Assembly: GCA_002436415.1 (NCBI GenBank)
Contig: DJMA01000012.1
Coordinates: 62,001-126,000 of the forward strand
Source of the DNA: Bdellovibrionaceae bacterium UBA6502
GTDB lineage: Bacteria > Bdellovibrionota > Bdellovibrionia > Bdellovibrionales > UBA840
Length of the DNA: 64,000 nucleotides
Reading direction: 5' to 3'
Both the position numbers and the translations under genes were made by a program. Of this stretch, positions 32,530 to 41,690 are shown one piece after another. Under the pieces are notes generated by a model. The model ran no database searches and was not told where the DNA came from. It worked only from the letters and a program-made list of their open reading frames with translations. Each line of letters starts with the position of its first letter. The stretch's first letter is position 1.

Positions 32530-33495
32530 ATGAAAACCCTATTTAGAGAATTAGAGAAAGTATATCGTTTAGTTGATAAGGTAAACGGACATGGCCGCGT
32601 CGAATTACTTGGCACTGTTGATGTGAAAGCACATCGTTTACCTATTTATGGATTTCAATTTGGCTCAAAAGATCCAACGGCTCCAACCTTTGGACTCTTT
32701 GGTGGTTTACATGGCCTTGAAAAAATTGGTACAGAACTAGCGGTTTATTTTTTGTATAACCTAGTTGAGCGTCTTGAATGGAATAAGCAATTACAAGAAC
32801 TACTCGAAAAAATTCGCGTTGTTTCCATCCCTCTTTTAAATCCAGGTGGAATGTATCTTGGAACTAGGTCCAATCCCAATGGTGTGGATCTAAACAGAAA
32901 CTCTCCTTCCACCAGTGATGGAAAAAAACTATTTCTCGCTTCAGGTCATCGCCTAAGCCCTAACCTTCCATGGTATGGCGGTGTCAAAGACAAGTTAGAG
33001 TTTGAGAATGAAATCCTAGTAGAGTTTGTTAAAAAAAATATGCTCAACGCAAAGTTCTCATTGGCTTTAGATTTACACTCTGGTTTTGGCGTTAAAGATC
33101 GCCTCTGGTTTCCATACTCAAAAACCTCCGAGCCCTTCCCTTACTACGACATTGCAAGCCGTATAAAAAATTTAGTCGACTCCAATATGAAGCACCATAT
33201 TTACCAAATTGAACCTCAGGCTGATAGCTATATCATTGAAGGAGATATTTGGGATCATTTGTTTGATATCCACTACAACACCAAAAATCATAAAGAGGAT
33301 ATCTTCGTTCCTTGGACTTTAGAAATGGGTTCGTGGATTTGGGTTAAGAAAAACCCTCTTCAGTTAATGAACATTGATGGAATGTTTAACCCTTACCGAG
33401 AGCATCGTTTTAAACGTGTAATGCGAAGGCATTGGCGCTTACTTGACCTTTATATGAATCTCTGTGCCAATCACGAGGGATGGTTGTATGAATAA
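32530..33495 (+). CDS. M14-family zinc carboxypeptidase
   Basis: A 321-residue cytoplasmic-type protein of the M14/succinylglutamate-desuccinylase fold. Zinc motifs: GGLHGLEKIG (HxxE), then GVDLNRNSPS (substrate-binding Arg), LDLHSGFG (third ligand His), and TLEMGSW carrying the catalytic Glu near residue 265. It has no signal peptide, unlike secreted carboxypeptidases, so it probably trims cytoplasmic peptides, or muropeptides on recycling. GAGGAATGC precedes the ATG. Its end overlaps the alpha/beta hydrolase gene by 8 bases; the two are co-expressed. Confidence 0.85.
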   Translation: MKTLFRELEKVYRLVDKVNGHGRVELLGTVDVKAHRLPIYGFQFGSKDPTAPTFGLFGGLHGLEKIGTELAVYFLYNLVERLEWNKQLQELLEKIRVVSIPLLNPGGMYLGTRSNPNGVDLNRNSPSTSDGKKLFLASGHRLSPNLPWYGGVKDKLEFENEILVEFVKKNMLNAKFSLALDLHSGFGVKDRLWFPYSKTSEPFPYYDIASRIKNLVDSNMKHHIYQIEPQADSYIIEGDIWDHLFDIHYNTKNHKEDIFVPWTLEMGSWIWVKKNPLQLMNIDGMFNPYREHRFKRVMRRHWRLLDLYMNLCANHEGWLYE

Positions 33496-34225
33496 AATAT
33501 TGTTACTTCGCGGCTTAGGAAGAGAAAAGCTGCACTGGAATGATGAGTTTCTAAATTCTTTAAAAAGAAAAGGCCTCGAGCCAATTTGCATCGATCACCC
33601 AGGCGCTGGTGACTATCGACAAATTCTAAGCCCTATAGAGATCGAAGACTATGTCGCTTTTTTACAAACCCAATTTGAAGAACTGGGTTTAAGCTCAGAA
33701 AAAATATACCTCTTAGGCCACAGTCTAGGTGGAATGGTTGCTTTACGTTGGGCCTACGAATATCCGGAACAATTCCATAAAGTATTTTTACTCAACACCA
33801 GTGATGGTGCTAGCTTAGCTTTTCCACTAAGACTTAAACCTTTTGGACTAAGACAGATTTTTAAAATTCTAAGTTCAAATGAAATTAGCAAGAAAGAAAC
33901 TGAGGTACTAAATATGATTAGCAATTCACCGAGCGAACGGGACAAATACCGTACTCGTTGGATTGAGCTGGCCGCTAGACGCCCCATAAAAAGTATCAGT
34001 CTAGTAAACCAGGTGATTGCCGCCTCTCGTTTTCAAGCACCGAAAAGCCTTGAAATCCCCGCTGTATACTTATGCAGTACCGCTGACAAAATGGTTTCCC
34101 ACAAATGCAGTGAAAAACTAGCCAAACTGCACAAAGCAAAAATTTATAAGCACGATAAAGGTGGGCATGATTTAGCACTAGATGCACCAGAATGGCTTTC
34201 GGATCAAATCAGTAACAACATCTAG
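33488..34225 (+). CDS. alpha/beta hydrolase
   Basis: About 245 residues with the fold's landmarks: LLRGLGREKLHW (oxyanion region), the nucleophile elbow GHSLGGMVA, the acid in CSTADKMV and the His in GGHDLALD. The start at 33488 follows GAGGG seven bases upstream and overlaps the stop of the M14 gene; the longer frame from 33464 lies inside the M14 gene and adds nothing typical. The substrate is unknown; esterase or thioesterase activity is a reasonable guess. Coupling with a carboxypeptidase suggests a shared catabolic step. Confidence 0.86.
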   Translation: MNKILLLRGLGREKLHWNDEFLNSLKRKGLEPICIDHPGAGDYRQILSPIEIEDYVAFLQTQFEELGLSSEKIYLLGHSLGGMVALRWAYEYPEQFHKVFLLNTSDGASLAFPLRLKPFGLRQIFKILSSNEISKKETEVLNMISNSPSERDKYRTRWIELAARRPIKSISLVNQVIAASRFQAPKSLEIPAVYLCSTADKMVSHKCSEKLAKLHKAKIYKHDKGGHDLALDAPEWLSDQISNNI

Positions 34226-34230
34226 ACACT

Positions 34231-34257
34231 GATAGACTCTCTTTTTGAGAGTCTATC
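34231..34257. terminator. hairpin between convergent genes
   Basis: An 11-bp perfect stem (GATAGACTCTC) with a T5 loop, just between two stop codons. Neither side has a long T run, so it may be a weak bidirectional terminator or an mRNA 3'-end protector. Confidence 0.55.
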
Positions 34258-34259
34258 CC

Positions 34260-35597
34260 TTATTGCCCTAGGTATTCTCTGAAAAACTTTATTTTCTCGC
34301 TAGTAGGAATTTTTGATTCCGGGGACATTATTTGAATGTAAGCATTCACTTCCTCTTGCGATCTTTTGGTATTTATAAAATCATCTCGAGACTCCAACCA
34401 AGAACGCCAGTCCCCCGAATAAAATTTTGGCATGATACTTAAATACATACCAAATTCAAACACACTCAAATCTGTTTTTTTCTCCAACACATCCAAGACT
34501 TCAAAAAATTCAGGCTTTTTAGTATTCCTCAATACATCCACCTCTGCGTTTGCAAAACCAAGTAAAAGGGATTGGTACTGAGGCAGTCGTTTCTTTAATG
34601 CTTTGGTATTGTGAAGATAAAAGACTTCTGTTAACTCAAGCAACTGATCCACATCAGGGTTCACTTTATAGCTCGCAAGTAATTTAAATAGATTGCTAAT
34701 ACTAGCTTCATTACCATGAGTTGGCTGTAACATTTTTGATAGCTGGAAAGCAATTTCTGAGGACGAAAGGCCGCGTGGGTTTTTCAAATGAGGAATTTGT
34801 AAAACATCTTCGATCACAACTTCCATCAATTCTTTTGGATCAATCTCTGTTAACCAAAGATCAGCTCTTTCAACTTCGTTTTCTAGTTTTTCTTGTTCAT
34901 ACTTCTTTAAAAAATTTAAAAAGGACTCTTGGTCTAAATTAAGCTTTCGTTCTTGGTCGAAACTGCGAAATCGAATCCAAGCATCTAGATGAGAATAAGC
35001 GTAATTAGGCATAGACATAATGATATCGGTTAAATCAAGGTAAGATATTTGCAAATCCATGATTGAATTCAATACATCTCGAAACTGTTTTATGTAACTA
35101 AGACCTCTTCCTTTTGACAACAGGGCATTAGAAATCAGAGGAAAAAAAGCATTTATATAATAACTTTCTTTAGAACGGCGACCTTCTTCTAAAAAACGCA
35201 AGGCCTTAAAATTTCTTTTCAAAGCGGGTACAAGGTACAAATTGGCTTTTGCCAAAAGCTCTAAGCTCTTCTCTGCACCAAAACCAAGTCGGTGAAATTG
35301 GCCAATTTGCGCTAAAAGAACATAGTCTGAAATCTCTGATGATGTGCGAGAAAGGACTTGCTTTAAATCTAAAGTCTCGCCTCTAAAAACAAAAGCCTTT
35401 AAACCAGTATCCAGGCTTTCAATCTGGTATAGAGATCGATTGTATTCTTTGGATAGGTTTTCGTATTTTTGCTTTTGCAAGTCTTGCAAAGAAACAGAAG
35501 AACTCTTACATTGTGTAATCTTTGGTTTACTCGTAGGGCCACTAATTCCAAGCAGTGGAAAAACAAGGACTGAAACTAAACAAAGAAATGCCTTCAT
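34260..35597 (-). CDS. exported hypothetical protein, 445 aa
   Basis: Signal peptide MKAFLCLVSVLVFPLLGIS, then a mostly helical, Leu/Glu/Lys-rich protein with no Cys beyond the first 30 residues (CKSSS). Repeating helical segments such as LLAQIGQFHRLGFGAEKSLELLAKAN and SSEIAFQLSKMLQ hint at a TPR- or HEAT-like solenoid, but a clear repeat was not demonstrated. GGAG lies eight bases before the ATG. It is transcribed alone. It resembles in style the exported proteins at 14200-18612 and may belong to the same lineage-specific pool. No function assigned. Confidence 0.68.
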   Translation of the reverse strand: MKAFLCLVSVLVFPLLGISGPTSKPKITQCKSSSVSLQDLQKQKYENLSKEYNRSLYQIESLDTGLKAFVFRGETLDLKQVLSRTSSEISDYVLLAQIGQFHRLGFGAEKSLELLAKANLYLVPALKRNFKALRFLEEGRRSKESYYINAFFPLISNALLSKGRGLSYIKQFRDVLNSIMDLQISYLDLTDIIMSMPNYAYSHLDAWIRFRSFDQERKLNLDQESFLNFLKKYEQEKLENEVERADLWLTEIDPKELMEVVIEDVLQIPHLKNPRGLSSSEIAFQLSKMLQPTHGNEASISNLFKLLASYKVNPDVDQLLELTEVFYLHNTKALKKRLPQYQSLLLGFANAEVDVLRNTKKPEFFEVLDVLEKKTDLSVFEFGMYLSIMPKFYSGDWRSWLESRDDFINTKRSQEEVNAYIQIMSPESKIPTSEKIKFFREYLGQ

Positions 35598-35772
35598 AAA
35601 ATAGATCTCCTAACGAGAAGATTCTAACATAAATCTCTGGTATTTTTTGCTAGCTGAAACAACAATGAAATCTCTCCCTAGCCTGTTAAACCTCTTTACA
35701 GGCCTAAGAATACCTAAGTCACGCCCAAGTCCAAGAAGTTGAAATCATTGCTTTTTTAGAATATTTTTTCTA

Positions 35773-36555
35773 TTAAAGTGCCGGCTGAAATTCGTTTGTT
35801 AAAATTTCTTGGGTTTTAATCGCCAAATCTCGACTGTGGTAGCTCTGTGGTTCATTTAATGGAGCTAAAAACTTTAGTTTAGCAACAAGCTTTTTGGCAC
35901 GACACAGCTCCCATAAATGTGGGAGAAAATCCATATCTCCATACCAACAGACTTTATCACGGTTTTTTATACTAAAACTTTCACCATCAATTTCTAGGTA
36001 GTTTAATGAAACAGGTAGGATGTTCTTGTGGGCATACCTTGCTGCATTGAAAAGGGGTTTTCTAAAACGAAGTAACTCTTCCCCATTGTGACTAGTAGCT
36101 TCTGGAAAAAAACAAACATTTAAACCTTTGGTTAAAGCCTGGGTGATTTCTCCAATTTCTTTTCCCAAATTCTTCTTCGTTTTACGATCCACATAAACAC
36201 AAGCACCTAGGTCACACAACTGCCCTAAAACCGGTGTATGCTTCATCTCTAAGGAAGTGACATAGCAACTAGGATAAACAGAAGATAAAACAAGAATGTC
36301 TAGATAGGACATATGATTACAAACCAAAAGAGCATTGTCTTTTAATAAATAATTGTGGGCATCTTCCACCTGTACTTCAACATTCAAAACCTTTAATGCT
36401 TTTCTGGCATATTTCTGAATGAGTTTAATTCTCTTACGCCTTCTTATCCATGGGTCTTCCACAGTTCTTCCAAGCATCACTGACTCCCCCACATAACGAA
36501 GAATCTCTTTCGATAGAAGACTAAACTTTTTCGCCTGCTCCAGTCTTGATTTCAT
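35773..36555 (-). CDS. 1-acyl-glycerol-3-phosphate acyltransferase (PlsC-like)
   Basis: A 260-residue lysophospholipid acyltransferase. Motif I is NHMSYLD (the HxxxxD catalytic pair). Motif II is around GACVYVDRKTKKN and motif III is FFPEATSHNGEELLRF (substrate-binding Glu and Gly). A fourth block NILPVSLNY matches motif IV. It transfers an acyl chain to lysophosphatidate or a related lipid at the inner membrane. There are no long transmembrane helices, so association would be peripheral or amphipathic. It is the last gene of an rmuC-thrE-plsC run, with a 9-base gap from thrE and GGGGGA just before the ATG. Confidence 0.9.
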   Translation of the reverse strand: MKSRLEQAKKFSLLSKEILRYVGESVMLGRTVEDPWIRRRKRIKLIQKYARKALKVLNVEVQVEDAHNYLLKDNALLVCNHMSYLDILVLSSVYPSCYVTSLEMKHTPVLGQLCDLGACVYVDRKTKKNLGKEIGEITQALTKGLNVCFFPEATSHNGEELLRFRKPLFNAARYAHKNILPVSLNYLEIDGESFSIKNRDKVCWYGDMDFLPHLWELCRAKKLVAKLKFLAPLNEPQSYHSRDLAIKTQEILTNEFQPAL

Positions 36556-36564
36556 CCCATCCCC

Positions 36565-37803
36565 CTACTCTGAAAAATTCTGTCTCTTTGGCGCAAGAAG
36601 AATAAAAGGTATCCTGGCCGTAAATAAACCAAAAACAATACTGCTAGCAATAATCATAACTCTCATTCCAATACTGCTTTGCTCTTCGCCAAAGCCAGAA
36701 AATTGAAAAAAGCTACTCAATGCCAACATTCCTGGTACCAATGACAAAATTCCAGGAACACTGAAAACCTGTGATGGTACTTTAAAAATTCTGCTAAAGG
36801 CCATACTAAAAAAACCAACACTCAATGCAGGCAGGAAAGAACCTAATACATAAAAGCCAAGTCCCTGAACCGATTGCAGTAATGTCCAACTTGCCACAGC
36901 AGTGATTACTGAGAATGGAATCAATCTTGCCGGTACATTAAATAAAATGCCTACCGCCGAAGCCGACCCAATCATACCGATAACTTTCAAAACAAAGCTA
37001 CCTTCAAATAGATCTTTCACAGGACTTACTAAGTTTACATCTCCAACCAAACCAGCCACATCTCTTGCAAATAAAAATGCCGTCCCCATTGCCAATAGGG
37101 TTAAAATTCCACGCATCATTTTTGAAGTACCTGAAATAAAATTATGATTTGCTAACTCGGAAATGGCATTGGTAATGGTTAAACCTGGGACCATCAAAAT
37201 CAATGCACCTTCGGCAAATGCTCTTGCTGGAACATGAAATTCAACCGCACAAAAACCAGCCACCAAGAAAATAAAACAACAACCTAAAAACTCAGTAAAT
37301 ACACCGGTCAAACCGAGCTTTTTTGCAAAAGCTCCTGACATCCAAAAAACCAACATCACTAGTAAACCAGAACCAATAGCAGCTCCCCAAGATCCATAAC
37401 TTGGTAAACTAGTGGCTACCCCAAATAAAAACAAGGCCGTAAAAAAAACCAAACGACTATAGGTAAAACTTTTTACCTCCAAAATTTTATGCCTTGTTTT
37501 TTCCATCGCCTTTCTAGAAGCCCGCATTTCTTCTAATAGATTTTCTAGACGAATCAATTCAGCCATATCATTTTCACCATGGTAAATGCGTCCCATGCGA
37601 GTGATCTTATTGGCCTTTCCATTTTCACTACAAGTAACAAAGATTCCACTGGATGTGGCAAAAACTTCGGTCTCAATGTCCATTTTTTGCCCGAAGTCCC
37701 AAAGACTTTCTTCAAGACGAGAGGTGGAGCCACCACTCGCCAAATAACTCTTTCCATACCTCATGATGAGGTCTAAATAATTTTCTAAGTATTGATCAGT
37801 CAA
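36565..37803 (-). CDS. threonine/serine exporter family protein (ThrE)
   Basis: 412 residues of the ThrE (DUF1212) family. The N-terminal soluble part begins LIMRYGKSYLASGGSTSRLEESL, the family signature (G-x-x-L-x-x-x-G-A/G-x-x-x-x-R). About ten membrane helices follow in two sets. It uses proton motive force to export Thr or Ser in characterised members. The start is TTG inside the rmuC stop region, with an 8-base overlap, so it is co-translated with rmuC. The N- and C-terminal modules are fused in one protein, as in Corynebacterium ThrE, not split. Confidence 0.88.
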   Translation of the reverse strand: MTDQYLENYLDLIMRYGKSYLASGGSTSRLEESLWDFGQKMDIETEVFATSSGIFVTCSENGKANKITRMGRIYHGENDMAELIRLENLLEEMRASRKAMEKTRHKILEVKSFTYSRLVFFTALFLFGVATSLPSYGSWGAAIGSGLLVMLVFWMSGAFAKKLGLTGVFTEFLGCCFIFLVAGFCAVEFHVPARAFAEGALILMVPGLTITNAISELANHNFISGTSKMMRGILTLLAMGTAFLFARDVAGLVGDVNLVSPVKDLFEGSFVLKVIGMIGSASAVGILFNVPARLIPFSVITAVASWTLLQSVQGLGFYVLGSFLPALSVGFFSMAFSRIFKVPSQVFSVPGILSLVPGMLALSSFFQFSGFGEEQSSIGMRVMIIASSIVFGLFTARIPFILLAPKRQNFSE

Positions 37804-39160
37804 CTTTATCTGCCTCTGGTGCTTTTATTTCTCTCGTGTTTAAATCCACTTCATTCAAATTGGGAACATCACTTAACTCACTTAAACCCAATTCTTTCAT
37901 TCTTCTAGCGGATGGTAAAACCCTTCTCTCTAAAGACCCAACTGCTTCGTTGTACACCTTGGTTGTAGATTGAAGCTTTGTTCCAACATCACTTAACTTC
38001 TTCACCCACTGAACCACTCTCTCGTACAACTCTTTGGATGATTCAATGATTTGCATAGCGTTTGCGGCCACACTCTCTTGCTGCCAACCATAAGCAACTG
38101 CTTTTAAAAGAGCTACCAATGTTGTCGGCGTTGCAACAATGATTTTTTCCTTCAAAGCGTCTTCCAAAATATTTTTGTCCACCTCAACCGCTGCTTGTAG
38201 AAGAGCTTCATTTGGTACAAATAAAACAACAAAATCTGGAGCGGACTCAAATTGCTCCCAATAAGATTTTCTAGAAAGCTCGCGAACTCGAGATCGAAGA
38301 TTCTTCGCATGACGCTCTAAAGCGACTTTTCGATCTTCCGGGTTTTCCGCTTCTGCTGCATCTAAGTAAGCGTCTAAAACCGCTTTGGAATCAATTACGA
38401 TGCTTCTTGAATTTGGAAGCTTCACTAACATATCTGGTTTCTGTAATTGGTCGTCTTTACGAACGCTAACCTGTTCTTCAAAGTCACAGTACTGACTCAT
38501 ACCTGCCAACTCAACCACTCGACGAAGCTGCAATTCTCCCCAGCTTCCTCTTACCTCTGGGCGTCTCAAGGCTGTAGTTAAACTACTGGCCTCTTTGCGT
38601 AAGGCCTCTGAAGCCACACCCACAGACTTTAACTGCTCATTGATTGCAGTAAACTGCTCAATTCGCTGTTTTTCTACTTTGCTAAAGTCATTCTCTAACT
38701 TGCTCATTAAGTCTTTTATAGGGCTTACTAGTTTTTGAAACTCTTCGGTCTTTTCACTCAAGCTATGCTTATGCTCTACACTTTTTCGGTCCAAACGTTC
38801 TGTGGCTAGTTTTAAAAACTGATCCACATTGGACTCAAGAGCCTTGTTCGCTAAGGAGCCAAAGCTTTTTTCTAATTCTTCTTTTTGCTCTTGAAAACTA
38901 CGCTTTTCTCGCTGAAAACTCTCTTCACGTTCTTTAAGAGTGGTTTCCAGTTGCGTATTTCTAGCCTCCAGTTCCCGAATTTCTAAATCAAAACTCTCGG
39001 CTTTATTTTTATAAGTTTCTAAACTTTCTTTTAAATCTCCAGTTTGAGATTCAAGAATACTAAATTGTATAGATCGTTGGGAATAATACCGATAAAGGTA
39101 AACACAAAAGCCTGCGAGAAAAACCACCGCTAAAATCAAACCAATCTCTAAGCCAGTCAC
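37796..39160 (-). CDS. rmuC: DNA recombination protein RmuC
   Basis: About 454 residues. An N-terminal membrane helix (GLEIGLILAVVFLAGFCVYLY) is followed by a coiled coil (about 40-130) and the RmuC nuclease-like core with RPEVRGSWGELQLRRVVELAGM, MLVKLPNSRSIVIDSKAVLDAYLDA and FVPNEALLQAA. RmuC proteins limit DNA inversions at short repeats and have a restriction-endonuclease-like fold; the D-S-K motif is the expected active site. The GTG at 39160 is chosen because AGGAG lies five bases before it; an in-frame ATG at 39178 has no close Shine-Dalgarno site. First gene of the rmuC-thrE-plsC unit. Confidence 0.92.
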   Translation of the reverse strand: MTGLEIGLILAVVFLAGFCVYLYRYYSQRSIQFSILESQTGDLKESLETYKNKAESFDLEIRELEARNTQLETTLKEREESFQREKRSFQEQKEELEKSFGSLANKALESNVDQFLKLATERLDRKSVEHKHSLSEKTEEFQKLVSPIKDLMSKLENDFSKVEKQRIEQFTAINEQLKSVGVASEALRKEASSLTTALRRPEVRGSWGELQLRRVVELAGMSQYCDFEEQVSVRKDDQLQKPDMLVKLPNSRSIVIDSKAVLDAYLDAAEAENPEDRKVALERHAKNLRSRVRELSRKSYWEQFESAPDFVVLFVPNEALLQAAVEVDKNILEDALKEKIIVATPTTLVALLKAVAYGWQQESVAANAMQIIESSKELYERVVQWVKKLSDVGTKLQSTTKVYNEAVGSLERRVLPSARRMKELGLSELSDVPNLNEVDLNTREIKAPEADKVD

Positions 39161-39178
39161 TAAATCTCCTACCATCAT

Positions 39179-40054
39179 GGATTAAAGTTCTACATTCCCC
39201 TAATGCTTTAAAAACAGGGCAAAAATCCCAAGAATGCTCCCAAAGATTAACACCAAAAACCAAGGAAAGTTAAGCACATCTATATAAATAGAGATTAAAT
39301 TTTACCTCCTCCTTTTTAGCCGAAAACTAAAACCAGAATATGCTTTTACAAGAGGCATTTAAATGTACTAGGCACTATTTGCTAACAAATTAAAACTGGC
39401 CCCTTTAATTGCGGATAGACTTTAATAAGTATTGAAAAAGCTTTGTTTAAATTAATTTGTCCGAATTTTGACTTTCGTTGCAATGAATATAGTAAAGAAA
39501 TTCAAGGCTTTAATGCTGTTTCATCCGCAATTAAAGGGGCCAGTTTTAAATTTGCCGAAGTTCCAAGCCACGAGGAGCTCTATTCCACATTATAGCACGC
39601 AAATACCCAAAAAATTTAGGCAGCATTGATCTAAAACTAAGACTCGATAAATTTCCTATAAAATAAGAGCTGCTAATATAAGGGCCAAAAAGTAAAAGAA
39701 TATTTTGATTCATTTTTACTATATTTATTTAAGAATTAAATAGGATTTGAAATTCATTACGCTGAGTAGACAACTTGATCGTTACTTATCACCTCAGCTT
39801 ATCAAAGCAATGGATCTGTTGACATCCTTTCTAAAACTGCTTAATTATTAAACTTTTCCGTATTAGAAAGATTAGGCACTTTGAATTTTTTACCTATATA
39901 GTGCGCGAAAGCGCAGCTAAAATATATTATTTTAATTTACTTTTACTGTAATGATTTCAGCGGCGGTGCGCCTCTCTTGTAATTACCCCCTCCCATCCCT
40001 CAAAATACGAACTATGAGATATGGTTATGTGTTGACGGAATTCATGGGGGATAT
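39179..40054. other. long intergenic region with MITE-like copy B
   Basis: 876 bases between divergent genes. It contains the 146-bp element at 39397-39542, and a small TGCGC-GAAA-GCGCA tetraloop hairpin at 39902-39915. No gene was recognised. It must contain promoters for rmuC and for the 40055 gene; TTGACG at 40033 is too close to the start to serve the latter. Confidence 0.5.
39390..39549. mobile_element. MITE-like element, copy B (146 bp core)
   Basis: The core 39397-39542 has perfect 20-base ends (TGGCCCCTTTAATTGCGGAT), and the inverted repeat extends outward to 27 perfect bases on each side, beginning TTAAAAC. The outermost TTAA on both sides may be a target duplication or part of the repeat. 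It shares internal blocks with copies A and C. Confidence 0.85.
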
Positions 40055-41650
40055 TTGAAGGGGTTCATTCATTACATTTTGATTTTCACGGTGGGCTTCA
40101 GTCATTGGAGTTTCGCGGCTTCTAATAATTCCGCTTTAGGAAAAGATAGTCGGCGAAGCAATCAGGCTCAAGAGATCATCGAGAACAGCATAGCTCAAAA
40201 TGAGTCTAAGGATGCTGACGTCCTTATTAATAGAAGTGTCATTCAAATGCCCGGTGAACCAGATCGTATGATCGAAGTCTTAACAACAGATGGGCCGGAT
40301 GCATTAATTTTTGAAGAGGCACAAAAAGAGATTATCCAAGAACAAAAAATTCCTGAAAGCGACTTTATCAAAAGCATCGTTCAGTATCAAAACGGCCAAC
40401 AATTTAGCGCCTTTAAAATGGACACTGAGAAGTGGCCAGAATTTAATGCCTTAGTACTTGCTCGTGTTAAACAGAAAAAAGAAGAAGCTTTACAGAAAGA
40501 AAGAGAAGAGTCTATTGCCAGAGCCGCAGATGCCTCAATGAAGAAAAAATCTGAGGTTTATCAAACTTGGCTAACTTTTAGTATTCGCTGGGGTCTTTCG
40601 GTTTATTTTTTCCAAACGATTGTTGATCCATCCAACTTTGAACTAGCAGTGATTAGTGGTGTTTCTTTTATAAACACGATGGTTTTAAATAACTTTATGC
40701 GAGGTTTTGAAAAAAGCTTCCAAACCATTGGACGTGTGGGTCTTGAAATTCCTCATCAACTGATGAGAGGCGGAGCTTATATTGGAGACCAGTTTCTTAA
40801 TGACAAAGCTAGAGAGTTTTTAGCTTGGTTCCCTAGAAAATATAAAGAGAACATTTTAAACAATCACTTCGCGAAACAAACCGCAAATTTGGCTGGCTCC
40901 TTTGTTTTACAATCCACTTTTGTGGCAGCTTATTTAATCGCTATGAATCTCGGTAGTCTTGGTTTTGAATCTGCAATCATGGAAAGTGGTGGCGGATCTT
41001 TGGCTGGGGTAGATGTATCACAACTTCCTCACGATTTTAGTTTCGATCGCTTTAAAGAAGCTCTATTTTCTGGTTACGCACAATTTAGTTGGGCAAAGGC
41101 TTGGGACTTTATTTGGATGCCTGAAAATTACCTTTTAGAAAAAACTCTGGCTTTTACTATTTTCTCAAGATCTTGGGATGTGTATCGATTGAGATATCGT
41201 GAACAAGTGAGTAACCAAACCAAAGCAAATACTTTTGGTCGTTTAATGGGAGTTTTCTTCGCATTGATGACACCAGTAATTTACATTGGAGAAGAAGTGG
41301 TACGCGGATCTAGCACTAGCCCACTAGGCTACCTAGGAGTAATTTCCGTTGGTACTGTGGGAATCATGGGACTTGCCTTTGTCTACGGAGATGCTCCTAA
41401 ATACCAAGAATACTTAAACGCACAAAAACAAAAAGTAAGTGATGCCCTTACTTCCTTTAGAAATTACTTAGGAAGACACGCTCGCGCAGTTGCTTTTGGG
41501 ACTAAGCTAGGAATGGTAAATTTAGCTCACATGGCCGACGATTTATACACGCGTACTAGTCGTAAAAACTGGGCGAATGTACCTGAAATGGCTTTTCATA
41601 GAATGATTGAAAATCCGCAAGGCTCTCGCTGTTCTTTAAGTAGCCTTTAA
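40055..41650 (+). CDS. exported/multi-pass membrane hypothetical protein, 531 aa
   Basis: The TTG start is preceded by GGGGGA. The first 20 residues (MKGFIHYILIFTVGFSHWSF) make a signal peptide or first helix. A soluble acidic segment (about 25-165) is followed by about five to six membrane helices (WGLSVYFFQTIVDPSNF, FELAVISGVSFINTMVL, LAGSFVLQSTFVAAYLIAM, LMGVFFALMTPVIYIG, YLGVISVGTVGIMGLAFVYG). The tail is basic. Not recognised. Charged Glu/Lys-rich stretches around residues 145-175 (RVKQKKEEALQKEREESIARAADASMKKK) suggest a coiled coil before the membrane part. It is single-gene and convergent with the glycosyltransferase. Confidence 0.72.
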   Translation: MKGFIHYILIFTVGFSHWSFAASNNSALGKDSRRSNQAQEIIENSIAQNESKDADVLINRSVIQMPGEPDRMIEVLTTDGPDALIFEEAQKEIIQEQKIPESDFIKSIVQYQNGQQFSAFKMDTEKWPEFNALVLARVKQKKEEALQKEREESIARAADASMKKKSEVYQTWLTFSIRWGLSVYFFQTIVDPSNFELAVISGVSFINTMVLNNFMRGFEKSFQTIGRVGLEIPHQLMRGGAYIGDQFLNDKAREFLAWFPRKYKENILNNHFAKQTANLAGSFVLQSTFVAAYLIAMNLGSLGFESAIMESGGGSLAGVDVSQLPHDFSFDRFKEALFSGYAQFSWAKAWDFIWMPENYLLEKTLAFTIFSRSWDVYRLRYREQVSNQTKANTFGRLMGVFFALMTPVIYIGEEVVRGSSTSPLGYLGVISVGTVGIMGLAFVYGDAPKYQEYLNAQKQKVSDALTSFRNYLGRHARAVAFGTKLGMVNLAHMADDLYTRTSRKNWANVPEMAFHRMIENPQGSRCSLSSL

Positions 41651-41690
41651 TCTACAGTTTCTGAAACTAAGCTAAATGCAAAAAAAGCAT

